NCBI GenBank assembly: GCA_016927855.1
Contig: JAFGLV010000108.1
Coordinates: 1-46,216 of the forward strand
Origin: Sedimentisphaerales bacterium
Lineage (GTDB): Bacteria > Planctomycetota > Phycisphaerae > Sedimentisphaerales > Anaerobacaceae
DNA: 46,216 nt
Reading direction: 5' to 3'
Below are positions 24,890-33,051 of the stretch, in pieces; the first letter of the stretch is position 1; each line of letters begins with the position of its first letter. The position numbers and the translations under genes are program-made. The notes below the pieces were generated by a model that saw only the letters and a list, made by a program, of their open reading frames with translations, was not told the DNA's origin and ran no database searches.

Positions 24890-26125
24890 TCAAATCGTCC
24901 TCAATGCGTCGGCCGGGTCGATGCGAACCGCCATCCACGCCGGGTAGATAGAGGCCCCTACCGTCGCGACCTCGGCAATGACCAAAGCGTACCAGATCAG
25001 CCAGAAGCCGAAATCGCCGTAGACGACGGGATCGAGCAGCACGGCGCCGAACGAAGCGTCGCCGCCCATGAGTGCCTCCAGATCGACTCCGTGTGAAGCG
25101 AGATAGTACGCACCCGAACCACCGACCAGCACGGCCACCACCATACCACCGAGTCCGATGGCCAGCGCCTCCAGCACGATCAGGCTGATGACCTGGCGTC
25201 CTTTCATGCCGAGCGCCGAGAGGATCGCCAGCTCGCGCCGCCGTTCCAGCACCGCGGCCAGTTGCGCCGCAGCGATGCCCAGCGCCACGACGAGAATGAT
25301 GATACCGATCAATATCTTGGTGAAGGCACGGTCGCTTTCGATGCCGGCGGCATAGCTCGGGTTGATGTCCTTCCACGTCAGCACGGTGTCGCCGGGCGGA
25401 ACGCGGCGCGCGAGCTGCCTCTGCGCCGCAGTCAGATGCTTGTAGTCGGTCAGCAGGATCGTGATCTCGCCGGGACCGGAGTAGCCGGTGACTTCGTTGA
25501 GCGTGTCGAGCGTGACATGGCAGAACGTCGAGTCGATGTCCTCGCTGCCGGTCTCGACCAGGCCGACGATGATGAACATGGCGCCCTGCATGCCGTCGGC
25601 GCCCGACAGCGTGACATACAATTCGTCGTCGAGCAGCACGTCCAATCGCTCGGCCAGATCCTTGCCGATGACCACCTTGCCGGCATCGGACGCTTCCAGG
25701 TAGCGGCCTTCGATCTCGGCACGCTGGACGATACGGCTGAGTCGGCCCTCGGCTTCAGGCTCGACGCCTATCATTTCTACGCCGGCACTGCGGTTGCCGA
25801 ACGCTAGGAGCCCATTAGTCCGCGCCCGCGGAGCGACGACCTGTGCGTATCGCAAAGACCGAGCGGCTTCGTAGTCCTCGTCCGGGTGGGACAGGCGCAG
25901 CGAATTCTCGCGTTTGTCCAGCCAGGCCGTCGGCACGATCCGCAGGTGTCCGGCGCCGCTCTCGACGGCGGCGCGAATCTCCATGCGTATCGCGCCGCGC
26001 ACCCACGAGGCCGAGAACAAAGCGATCGCGACGCCAACCCCGACGCCGACCACCGACAGCAGCGTGCGGCGGGTGTGCCGAAAGAGGCTGCGGAACGCGT
26101 AGTTGGCGGCGACCCGGCGGATCAT
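24890..26125 (-). CDS. FtsX/MacB-type ABC transporter permease (second of pair)
   Basis: 411-aa inner-membrane protein with the MacB/LolCE layout: one N-terminal transmembrane helix (TLLSVVGVGVGVAIALFSASWV), a large periplasmic domain (about residues 45-270), then three C-terminal helices (ILIGIIILVVALGIAAAQL, ISLIVLEALAIGLGGMVVAVLV, FWLIWYALVIAEVATVGA) and a short PADALRTI tail. The ELAILSALGMKGRQV cytoplasmic loop is the typical FtsX-family coupling segment. The ATG at 26125 overlaps the stop of the first permease as ATGA. It presumably forms a heterodimer with that permease and works with the ATPase encoded downstream. Confidence 0.92.
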   Translation of the reverse strand: MIRRVAANYAFRSLFRHTRRTLLSVVGVGVGVAIALFSASWVRGAIRMEIRAAVESGAGHLRIVPTAWLDKRENSLRLSHPDEDYEAARSLRYAQVVAPRARTNGLLAFGNRSAGVEMIGVEPEAEGRLSRIVQRAEIEGRYLEASDAGKVVIGKDLAERLDVLLDDELYVTLSGADGMQGAMFIIVGLVETGSEDIDSTFCHVTLDTLNEVTGYSGPGEITILLTDYKHLTAAQRQLARRVPPGDTVLTWKDINPSYAAGIESDRAFTKILIGIIILVVALGIAAAQLAAVLERRRELAILSALGMKGRQVISLIVLEALAIGLGGMVVAVLVGGSGAYYLASHGVDLEALMGGDASFGAVLLDPVVYGDFGFWLIWYALVIAEVATVGASIYPAWMAVRIDPADALRTI

Positions 26126-27375
26126 GAGCGCATCGCCTCCACCGGTTCCAGCCGCGCGCCGAGCAAGGCGGGCCAGGTCGAAGCGAGCACGGACGTGATC
26201 GTCACGGCCATCACACCGAGAATCACGTGGCGCACCTCGAATTGCGGATGAATGACGTACGATATGTTCAAGCCGGCGTAGGCGATCGCGTCCGCGTCGG
26301 AACCGGCCAGCGCCGCGTAGTTGATCCCGGTATGCGACGTGACGACAACGAGCGTGGTCCCGACGACCGAGCCGAGCGCCACGCCGACGAGACCGAGAAT
26401 GACCGACTCGACGATCACCATCGCGACGATCCGGCGCGGCGCCGTGCCGAGGGCCAGGAGCATGCCGAATTCGTGCGTACGCTCGAAGGTGGACATCATT
26501 GCGGTATTGGCGATCCCGGCGGCGGCCGCGATGAAAACGATCGCCAGGAAGACCAGGTCGATCCATGACTTCATCTCGATCATCCGCGCCAGCTCCGGGA
26601 CCACCTGCCGCCAAGGCAACACCTCGGCATCCGCCAGGCCCGGCAACTGCTCGATCTGCTGCGCGAGCGTCTCAGCCTGTCGATAATCGGAGCCATGGAC
26701 GATGATCTCGTGGGCGCGATCGGGCATCGCGAAAAGCGTTCGGGCCGGACCAATGGCCATCACGATCCCCCGATTGCTCACGATATCCAGACCGCTGTCG
26801 ATGATCCCGCCAATCGTGTAAAGATTGGTCGCGGGAAAGCCGTCGATGTCCTGGCCGATCACCGCCAACTGCCGGCCTTTCTCGACGCCCAACCGGTTGG
26901 CGAGCACGCGGCCGAGCAGGACCGATTGCCCTTGCGGCAGCTCATTGGGCTCGACGCCGTAGAGCATCCCGTTCTCGCTCGCCTCGGCCGCGACGTTAAC
27001 ACCGATGACCACTGCCGGCTCGGCGTCGGCGGGTTCCTCGGTCTTCTGGCCGGAGGCCGCCAGCACCGGCGCGTAGATGCGCGAAGAGACCGCCTGGACG
27101 TCGGGCAGCGCGAGAATCTCGGCTTCGACCTGCGAGACGTGGTCGATGGTCAGGTCCATCGCGCGCTCTTCGCGCCAGTCGCGCTGGTGAATCTGGACGT
27201 GACCGATGAGCGGGCCGGTGACGGTGCGCAGCATCTGGCCATACGAGCCGGCCATCATGCAGTTGACGAACACGAGCGTCAGTTGGCCCAGCGCGATGGC
27301 GCCGAGCGCCAGGAGCGTGCGGCGTTTGTTGCGTCCGAGATTGCGCCAGGCGATATGGGCGGTCGTGTGTCTCAT
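26122..27375 (-). CDS. FtsX/MacB-type ABC transporter permease (first of pair)
   Basis: 417-aa inner-membrane permease starting MRHTTAHIAWRNLGRNKRRT. It has the N-terminal helix (LLALGAIALGQLTLVFVNCMM), a large periplasmic domain, and C-terminal helices around LVFLAIVFIAAAAGIANTAM, IVAMVIVESVILGLVGVALG and VILGVMAVTITSVLASTWP, with the ERTHEFGMLLALGTAPRRI coupling loop. It ends in PVEAMRS. The open frame continues upstream to 28188, but that part is out of frame with, and overlaps, the LolA-like gene, so I use the ATG at 27375. No strong Shine-Dalgarno is visible. It follows the LolA-like gene by 32 bp. Confidence 0.9.
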   Translation of the reverse strand: MRHTTAHIAWRNLGRNKRRTLLALGAIALGQLTLVFVNCMMAGSYGQMLRTVTGPLIGHVQIHQRDWREERAMDLTIDHVSQVEAEILALPDVQAVSSRIYAPVLAASGQKTEEPADAEPAVVIGVNVAAEASENGMLYGVEPNELPQGQSVLLGRVLANRLGVEKGRQLAVIGQDIDGFPATNLYTIGGIIDSGLDIVSNRGIVMAIGPARTLFAMPDRAHEIIVHGSDYRQAETLAQQIEQLPGLADAEVLPWRQVVPELARMIEMKSWIDLVFLAIVFIAAAAGIANTAMMSTFERTHEFGMLLALGTAPRRIVAMVIVESVILGLVGVALGSVVGTTLVVVTSHTGINYAALAGSDADAIAYAGLNISYVIHPQFEVRHVILGVMAVTITSVLASTWPALLGARLEPVEAMRS

Positions 27376-27407
27376 GGGTGCGAGCGAGCGGGACTGGGGA
27401 CATCCGC

Positions 27408-28253
27408 TCAGTGCTTCTGCTCCAGTTCTGAAAGGCTGAACATACGCTCCGGCACGTCGGCATTGAAATCGATATCGAGATAGTCCATCTCCGTCTTGTG
27501 TCCCTCTTTGTCCTCGTCCTGCGGAATGAGGGTCATGTGCGACGGAATGCGCCGACCGTCGAAGACCTTGACTTGGTCCCAGTACAGCGTACGCGCGTGT
27601 CGGTCCCTGCGGTCGAAGTACTTGGCCTCGATCGGCAGCCGCGCGTCCGGCGTGACGATCAGGTCGAAGCGTTCCCAGACGCCGACGGTCGCGGGCTTGG
27701 CGATGAAGCGAACCAGCCAGCCGTTCGGGTCCGCCGTTCGCTCGACCAGTTCGTACGTGTAGTCCTCCTTGAAGGAGGTCTCGCGCACGAGGTCGTCGTT
27801 GGTGAAATCGGTCCCCATCCACGAGCTTTGCATCATCGACGGCGGGATGCGAATCGTCCGGTCGATGCGCGGGAAGTAGTTCCACAGATTGTCCTCGACC
27901 ATCAGCGTCGCGATCCCCTCCTCGCGCGGCGGCGACTGAATCACGATCAACGCCTTCTCCTCGCCGTGCGTCCAGCTCTTGAGCGTCATGGTCTTGGTGC
28001 GGTTGGGCTTGGTCACCGTAAGCTGCGCGGTGGAGATGCTGCTGTCGGCACGGTAGAGGTTCTCGAAATGATCCACCACCGCGTTGACGTCCACCTTCCC
28101 ATCCTTGATAAACGGTGTTGCGGGCGTCTCGCCCGCGCGTGCCGAGGGCGTCCCGCCCTCGTCCTGCCCCAAGGCAGGAATGCCACAAAGCAGGCTCAAG
28201 GCCATCGCCGCAGCGAGAGCCGCGACCATCGGGTATCTGACTATAGATTCCAT
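27408..28253 (-). CDS. LolA-like outer-membrane lipoprotein-sorting protein with in-frame repeat
   Basis: 281-aa periplasmic protein: signal peptide (ESIVRYPMVAALAAAMALSLLCGIPALG), then a LolA-like half-barrel domain (from about residue 50) with AQLTVTKPNRTKTMTLKSW, EKALIVIQSPPREEGIATLM, LWNYFPRIDRTIRIPPSMM and TNDDLVRE. The family binds lipid or acyl chains in the periplasm. First gene of the operon, so it is probably the shuttle between the permeases and the outer membrane. Residues about 31-46 (GGTPSARAGETPAT) are encoded by two 24-bp hairpin units (28116-28163) placed between signal peptide and domain without breaking the frame. The ATG at 28253 precedes the signal peptide; the frame is open to 28304. 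Confidence 0.88.
   Translation of the reverse strand: MESIVRYPMVAALAAAMALSLLCGIPALGQDEGGTPSARAGETPATPFIKDGKVDVNAVVDHFENLYRADSSISTAQLTVTKPNRTKTMTLKSWTHGEEKALIVIQSPPREEGIATLMVEDNLWNYFPRIDRTIRIPPSMMQSSWMGTDFTNDDLVRETSFKEDYTYELVERTADPNGWLVRFIAKPATVGVWERFDLIVTPDARLPIEAKYFDRRDRHARTLYWDQVKVFDGRRIPSHMTLIPQDEDKEGHKTEMDYLDIDFNADVPERMFSLSELEQKH
28116..28163. repeat. Two 24-bp hairpin units inside the LolA-like gene
   Basis: Units at 28116-28139 (GCGGGC-GTCTC-GCCCGC) and 28140-28163 (CGAGGGC-GTCCC-GCCCTCG, perfect 7-bp stem). The paired C-to-A and G-to-T changes relative to CGCGGGC/GCCCGCG keep the stem. 48 bp is a multiple of 3, so the frame is kept. Confidence 0.88.
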
Positions 28254-28461
28254 CGCACCACCGCCTTTCTCCGGCGTTATCATATCAGGATAAGCGCCGA
28301 ACACTCTCGTCCGCCGGCGCCAACCGGGTCGTATCTACCCTTAAGACTCTCACGAACCCGCGCCGGTTCATTCTAAGAGGGATCGAATCGGAATGCACCC
28401 AGAAACCCGATTTTCGAGCCGGTCGGCCGCGATCCACCTTTGCAGGCCAAGCTGCCGGCGC

Positions 28462-28533
28462 ATGTAGGGTGGTTCTCCAATGTGGCACCGCCGCCCCCGG
28501 CGGTGATCCCAGCCGGGGGCGGCTGGGCTACAT
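28462..28533. repeat. ATGTAG...CTACAT hairpin element
   Basis: 72-bp element with ATGTAG and CTACAT ends, containing GTGGCACCGCCGCCCCCGG and CCGGGGGCGGCTGG, which pair strongly, and an inner ACCGCC/GGCGGT hairpin. The minus strand of 24073-24104 has the same GTGGCACC...GGGGTGA motif with ACCCCC/GGGGGT, and 22668-22691 has the right half. Confidence 0.75.
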
Positions 28534-28556
28534 TGAAGGCCCAACGTCAACCGCGC

Positions 28557-28609
28557 GTTGTAGGTCGTGCGTCCTCGCGCGACTGGCGAGCGGGGACGCT
28601 CGCCCTACG
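28557..28609. repeat. GTAGG/CCCTAC element with two hairpins
   Basis: Bounded by GCGTTGTAGG and CCCTACGC, this holds GTCGTGCGTCCTCGCGCGAC (28564-28583) and the perfect stem GGCGAGC-GGGGAC-GCTCGCC (28585-28604). The second hairpin resembles the 24-bp unit family (GCGAGCGTCCCGCTCGC). It lies 40 bp beyond the end of the GH106-like gene. The spacer 28254-28461 is otherwise empty. Confidence 0.7.
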
Positions 28610-28650
28610 CGCGGCGGCTCGGTTATGTGCCAATGACGACAATGGAGCGA

Positions 28651-30984
28651 TCATGGCTCTTCAACGTAGAAGACGGCGGAGATCGGGGCGAGCTTGAGCG
28701 GGACGGTGGTCAGGGGTTGGCCGTCACGCGCTTCGGAGTGGGTCTCCTCGGCCGGCTCGATCTGGCCGTTCATAGGGTTCCAGAGCGAGACGTCCAGCGC
28801 GCCGCGCAGTGTGACCTGCGTCTCTATCGGCTTGTCGGACGAGTTGGAGAAGAGGTAAATGTTGCGGCCATCCTTGACTTTGTGGATGTAGGTCAGGGAG
28901 CCGTCGTAGCTGGGGCCCATCTTGACCGGCCACATCGGCTCGGTAATCGTGACGTCCCAGACCGGCACTGTCTCCTGCATGATCGCCTGGATCATCTCCG
29001 GTGTGTAGTCGGGCAGGAAATAGGCGCGGCCGCCGGCCTCGTTGCGATTGATGAAGTGGACCATGAACTCGTCGAGCCGCCGGTTGAACTGGGCGGTCAT
29101 GGGACCATCTTCCGGTAAGCCGAACACTTGACCCATGATGCGTTTGATCTCGGCGTCGCGGCCGCGTTCGGCAGACTGCTCGGCCAGGATATTCGTCGCG
29201 ATCACGGTGCCGCCGGCATCATAAAAGGCTTTGATCTTGCGGGCGGTCTCGACTGACAGCACGCGGCTGCCCGGCACGATCAACACGGAGTATTCCTCGC
29301 GATTGACCTCGTTGTTGAGGACGAGCTTCTTGCCATCGACGATGCAGCGCTCTTGCAGCGCCTGGGGATGCAGGAAGGTAAAGTCCTGTCGCAGGCCGCG
29401 GAAGATCAGCTCGCCCAGGTCGATGTAGTCGATCTCAGGCGGCACGATGCCTCCCTCGCGCGCGTACGCGACGTCCCCGCCGCCGCGAGCGCCCGCCCAG
29501 TCGCCGAACCGGTAGGCGGCCTGGAGCGACGCGATCGGGTAGAGTATCGCGACGTCGGCGACGTGGCGGCCGTGCTGGAGCATGTAGCAGAAGCGCCCGA
29601 TCATCCGGTCGCTTTCGGGCGTCTTGTCACGCGGCAGCGCGCCGACCTGGAAATTGGCGCCCATCGTCACTTGATCGACCGCGACCTTGTAGACGATCTC
29701 GGGGCTCATGTTGTTGCGATAGCCCGCGTAGGTCTCGGCCATGAAGAACGGACGGTCCCAGTTGTAGCAGGCGGAGCTGACGAGCTTGTAGGCGCGGTTG
29801 GTCCGTCCCCACCACCAGATGTCGTCGATGGCCGGCACCTGCTGGTAGCGGAACGCGAGCATCAGGTCGCCATTGACCGGGACGGGATTGTCGATCTCTT
29901 CCTGATCGAGGTGACCGCTGAGCATGATGTCGTGCGTGCGGCACCAGTCGTCGAGCTGTTTGATGTAGCTCTCGGAGAAGAGCTTGGCGCGGAAGCCCCA
30001 GAGAGCGTTGCGGATCGCGGCCGTCTCCAGTCCGATGTCGTACCACAAGGCCGGGTAGTATTTCATCGGATCGTAGCCGTGCAGCTTCTGGAAGCCTTCG
30101 TTGAACCTGGGCGTCCAGGCTTTGCCGTTGGTCACGTGCATGGCCGGCTCGTCGTAGTGCGTGATCTTCAGTACCGTCCCCCAATACTTCTTCAGGTGGT
30201 CGTAGTGCGCCTGGTAGCACAGGTCGATAAACGCGCGGACCGCTTCGGCGTCGAGGTAGTCGACGTAACCACTCTTGTTGCCTTGGCCGAGCGACGCCTT
30301 CGGGTTCAAGTAGAAGCCCATCACTTTCCAGCGCCCTTGCGGAACGTCACACGCCAGCCGCTGTCCGTCGATCTTCGCGCTGATATCGACCAGCTCCTTG
30401 GTGTCAAGATTCATCATCACCGCGCCCATGGTGATGCCTTCGGGGATGTCGAGCGCTGCGGAAGTTGGTCCCGTGACGTCCTGCTCGACCTTCTCCAGGC
30501 TCTTGGCGCCATATTGCGGATACTTCGAATAGAGATGCCCGCCGGCCATGCCGCTGGGATAACCCCACTCGTCGTAGAACACCAGCGGCGGGTTGCCGTT
30601 CGCCAGACCGGCCTCGATGGTCTGGGCATAGACGTCGAAATACTCCTCGCTGAGAAACGCAATCCCCTGGTCCGTCGCGCGCCGGCCGGAACCGCGCAGG
30701 TACTCTTCGGAGAGACCTGCCGTGCTGCCGCCTCCCATGCCCAGGTAGAAGCCGCCGGTCGTGTCCTGCTCGGCCCAGCGCTGCACCTGCCGCGCAAGGT
30801 TCTCCGCGGTCGCGCGCGACAGGTCGTATGTCAACCACGCGTGCTCGCGGTACTCTTTCGGCGGCTCCGCGAACGCCGCTTTGTCAACGTGCCGAGATTT
30901 CTCAAACGCACCCGCCTGTGCGGCCAGGAGTGCCGAAACGAATGCCGATATGATTGCCGAGATTTGCAGTGAATTGTGCTTCAT
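28651..30984 (-). CDS. Secreted GH106-like glycoside hydrolase (alpha-L-rhamnosidase type)
   Basis: 777-aa exported protein with a signal peptide (KHNSLQISAIISAFVSALLAAQAGA). The N-terminal half resembles the GH106/rhamnosidase-like barrel: GGFYLGMGGGSTAGLSEEYL, LVFYDEWGYPSGMAGGHLYS, ITHYDEPAMH, MLSGHLDQEE. A class-I-glutamine-amidotransferase-like domain (EEYSVLIVPGSRVLSVETARKI) and a C-terminal beta domain follow, as in that family. It would release rhamnose or a similar sugar from plant or algal polysaccharides in the periplasm or outside. The frame is open to 31158, but the ATG at 30984 has AGGAGA 6 nt upstream and begins the signal peptide. The family call is from motif memory; exact substrate is inferred. 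Confidence 0.8.
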   Translation of the reverse strand: MKHNSLQISAIISAFVSALLAAQAGAFEKSRHVDKAAFAEPPKEYREHAWLTYDLSRATAENLARQVQRWAEQDTTGGFYLGMGGGSTAGLSEEYLRGSGRRATDQGIAFLSEEYFDVYAQTIEAGLANGNPPLVFYDEWGYPSGMAGGHLYSKYPQYGAKSLEKVEQDVTGPTSAALDIPEGITMGAVMMNLDTKELVDISAKIDGQRLACDVPQGRWKVMGFYLNPKASLGQGNKSGYVDYLDAEAVRAFIDLCYQAHYDHLKKYWGTVLKITHYDEPAMHVTNGKAWTPRFNEGFQKLHGYDPMKYYPALWYDIGLETAAIRNALWGFRAKLFSESYIKQLDDWCRTHDIMLSGHLDQEEIDNPVPVNGDLMLAFRYQQVPAIDDIWWWGRTNRAYKLVSSACYNWDRPFFMAETYAGYRNNMSPEIVYKVAVDQVTMGANFQVGALPRDKTPESDRMIGRFCYMLQHGRHVADVAILYPIASLQAAYRFGDWAGARGGGDVAYAREGGIVPPEIDYIDLGELIFRGLRQDFTFLHPQALQERCIVDGKKLVLNNEVNREEYSVLIVPGSRVLSVETARKIKAFYDAGGTVIATNILAEQSAERGRDAEIKRIMGQVFGLPEDGPMTAQFNRRLDEFMVHFINRNEAGGRAYFLPDYTPEMIQAIMQETVPVWDVTITEPMWPVKMGPSYDGSLTYIHKVKDGRNIYLFSNSSDKPIETQVTLRGALDVSLWNPMNGQIEPAEETHSEARDGQPLTTVPLKLAPISAVFYVEEP

Positions 30985-31112
30985 GACGCTTCTCCTGCCG
31001 GAGGTTCCACTTTCGCGAGCAGCCCAGAGAAGAGCAGGTGCCCATGGGGATAAGGTAGCGTCAAACGCACGCCGCCGCAAGGACAAGGAACGGCAGAGCG
31101 GAGACGCGCTTG

Positions 31113-31197
31113 TTCGTAGTGACGCCGTCAGGCGTTGTTGGGGCGGGCGAATCATCATTCGCGCGCACCTATGCCCTTACGGGCACACTACGAACGC
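31113..31197. repeat. Element with GTTCGTAGTG terminal inverted repeats, copy 2
   Basis: 85-bp element from GTTCGTAGTG (31113-31122) to CACTACGAAC (31186-31195), perfect 10-bp terminal inverted repeats. Inside lie GACGCC-GTCA-GGCGTT, the GGGCGAATCATCATTCGCGC palindrome (31145-31164) and TGCCCTTACGGGCA. It ends 2 bp before the stop of the PQQ-like gene. It shares both ends with 23952-24123. Confidence 0.88.
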
Positions 31198-31198
31198 G

Positions 31199-32506
31199 CT
31201 ACGTGCCGATGCAGTAGAGCTTCGCGGCCGTGCGCAGGTACAGGCGGCCGTCGGCGATGGCGACGGAGGCGTGCAGCGGCGCGTCGGGCATGTCCACGCG
31301 CGAGAGTATTTTCAGCTCCGTGTCGTTGGCGGCCAGGACGATGGCTTCGCCGCCTTCGTTGACGCAATAGAGCTTGCCGTCGCCGGCGGTCAGCGAGGCA
31401 CGCCAAGGGCCGCGATTGCCGATCGCGCCTTGCCATTTCATCTTGCCGGTGGCCGGGTCGAGACAGGTCAGGACCTTGTCGCCGCGCGAGCCGTCGAGGA
31501 CGTAGAGGTTCCCCCGATACACCAGCGGCGTGCTCACGTCGGGCGTGGGCCCGTCGAAGGTCCACACGATCGCGTCGTCGGAGAGCGTACCCTCGCCGTT
31601 GGGCTTCAGCGCGAACAGGCCATTGCCGCCGCGCGGAATCGAGGCGAAGATCATCCCGGCGCCGCTGACGGGCGACGAGACCATGCGCCAGTTCCGGCTC
31701 TTGCGCGTGACGTAGCCATAGCGCCACAGTTCCTTGCCGGTGGCGGGATCGTGTCCGGTGACGTAGTCGGCGCCCATCACGAAGATCTCGGTGCGGTCGC
31801 CGTTCTTCCAGGCGAGCGGTGACGCATACGAGTCCATCGACTCGTTTAGCGCGTCCTGGGGACGCTGCTGGCGCCACACGTTCTGGCCGGTGTCAGGATC
31901 GACCGCCAGCAGGAACGAATCGAATGGCTCGCCTGCGCGCGGCTCGCGCCAGGCGGTGTCGCGCCGCAAGACCTGGACGATGAGCTTGCCTTCGCAAACG
32001 AGTGGGCTGGCGCCATAGCCGAACTGGCAGGCGAGGTTGCCGTACTCGGTCTCGAGGTTCCGCGACCAGGCGGGGTTGCCGTCGAGATCGAAGGCCGCGA
32101 GATGGCCGGAGGCGTAGAGGAAGAACACGCGCTTGCCATCCGTCGTCGGTGACGGCGTCGAGAGCGTGCTACGCGGAATCTGCCGGTCCGACTGGGCGAC
32201 AGTGCGCCGCCACAGTTCCTTGCCGCTCTCGGCGTCGTAGCAGAGGGCCAGCAGATCGCTGCTGCCGCTGTCCATCGAACTGATGAAGACCTTGCCGTCC
32301 CAGACGATCGGCGTCGCGGCCGACGGGCCGGGCATCGGCGCCGTCCACAGGACGTTCTCCGTCAGGCTCCACGACTCGGGCAGCCCCTGCGCGTCGGTCG
32401 AGCCATCGAGCGCAGGCCCTCGCCAGTGCGGCCATTGCGCAGCGAACCCGCTCGCGGTGACGAGAAGAACGGCTGCTATGGACATCGAAAGCATCTTGCG
32501 CATCAT
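31199..32506 (-). CDS. Secreted PQQ-like beta-propeller protein
   Basis: 435-aa exported protein: signal peptide (RKMLSMSIAAVLLVTASGFAAQ) then WPHWRGPALDGST, the usual start of planctomycete PQQ-like proteins, and about seven blades with W-motifs such as AESGKELWRR, DPATGKELWRYGY and DPATGKMKWQGA. No catalytic dehydrogenase residues or cytochrome motif were seen, so it is likely a non-enzymatic or assembly (BamB-like) propeller. The start ATG at 32506 (a second ATG follows at once) has GGAGA 7 nt upstream. It follows no close gene upstream; the spacer to 33222 is repeat-rich. Confidence 0.88.
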   Translation of the reverse strand: MMRKMLSMSIAAVLLVTASGFAAQWPHWRGPALDGSTDAQGLPESWSLTENVLWTAPMPGPSAATPIVWDGKVFISSMDSGSSDLLALCYDAESGKELWRRTVAQSDRQIPRSTLSTPSPTTDGKRVFFLYASGHLAAFDLDGNPAWSRNLETEYGNLACQFGYGASPLVCEGKLIVQVLRRDTAWREPRAGEPFDSFLLAVDPDTGQNVWRQQRPQDALNESMDSYASPLAWKNGDRTEIFVMGADYVTGHDPATGKELWRYGYVTRKSRNWRMVSSPVSGAGMIFASIPRGGNGLFALKPNGEGTLSDDAIVWTFDGPTPDVSTPLVYRGNLYVLDGSRGDKVLTCLDPATGKMKWQGAIGNRGPWRASLTAGDGKLYCVNEGGEAIVLAANDTELKILSRVDMPDAPLHASVAIADGRLYLRTAAKLYCIGT

Positions 32507-32739
32507 GGCTGCATCTCCATCAGAGGTTGGTGCTGTTCGAGCAGTTTGTACCGCCCCACCGCCCCCATTGTTCTTCTCGTGCCCGCCCTTCTCCGGACGC
32601 CGGCGTTCTTACCACGCACCCATTCTACCAGAGCCCCCAACCTCCCGCCAGCCGTGTCGCGGGCGTCCCTCGACTTGGGTGCGGCCGGGATATGGTGACG
32701 GAGGAGGGGAGGAGGCGACCAAGATCACTGGGAACCAGC

Positions 32740-32780
32740 CCCCAGACCCTCGGCATTTTGCGCGTTGGACCAGCAGCATG
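32740..32780 (-). repeat. CATGCTGCTGG element, inverted copy
   Basis: On the minus strand this reads CATGCTGCTGGTCC, then GCGCAAAATGCCGAGGG and TCTGG, matching 22547-22601 and 32895-32948. With the plus-strand copy 115 bp away it forms a pair of inverted repeats pointing outward. The spacer 32507-32739 shows no gene that I can support; a weak GTCGCGGGCGTCCCTCG relative of the 24-bp unit lies near 32656. Confidence 0.7.
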
Positions 32781-32894
32781 GTAGCCTCGCAGGTCCGCCA
32801 TGCCGGCGGTTGTTCCCCAAAGGCCCTGGGGAGCATCAGGTCGCCGTTCGCCTGGCCTGTCGCCGGCGCAACCAGGTCTTGCCTACTCCCTTCT

Positions 32895-32948
32895 CATGCT
32901 GCTGGCGTAAAGCGCAAAATGCCGGGGTTTCAGGGGCAGAGCCCCTGA
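32895..32948 (+). repeat. CATGCTGCTGGCG element, plus copy
   Basis: Reads CATGCTGCTGGCGTAAAGCG, then AAAATGCCGGGGTT and the perfect hairpin TCAGGGGC-AGA-GCCCCTGA (32930-32948). It matches 22547-22601 closely. A partial copy (CATCATGCTGGCGG...CAAAGCGG) is at about 33170. Confidence 0.8.
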
Positions 32949-33033
32949 GAGAGAATGTCAACCTGCGTCGGAGGTCGGGTTCGCCACCGAACCTCGGCCG
33001 GCCGCGCGCAATACCGGTATGAACCTCTTTTTG

Positions 33034-33051
33034 CCGCCTCTGTCGAGGCGG
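33034..33051. repeat. Hairpin CCGCCTC-TGTC-GAGGCGG
   Basis: Perfect 7-bp stem in the spacer upstream of the PQQ-like gene and downstream of the 33223 gene. TTTTT precedes it on the plus strand, so on the minus strand it would be followed by AAAAAG after 2 nt, which is not a terminator. No gene is seen between 32949 and 33222. Confidence 0.5.

Noticed and set aside
29353..30972. 539-codon plus-strand frame antisense to the GH106-like gene
   Set aside because: Val/Asp/Arg-rich antisense shadow without motifs.
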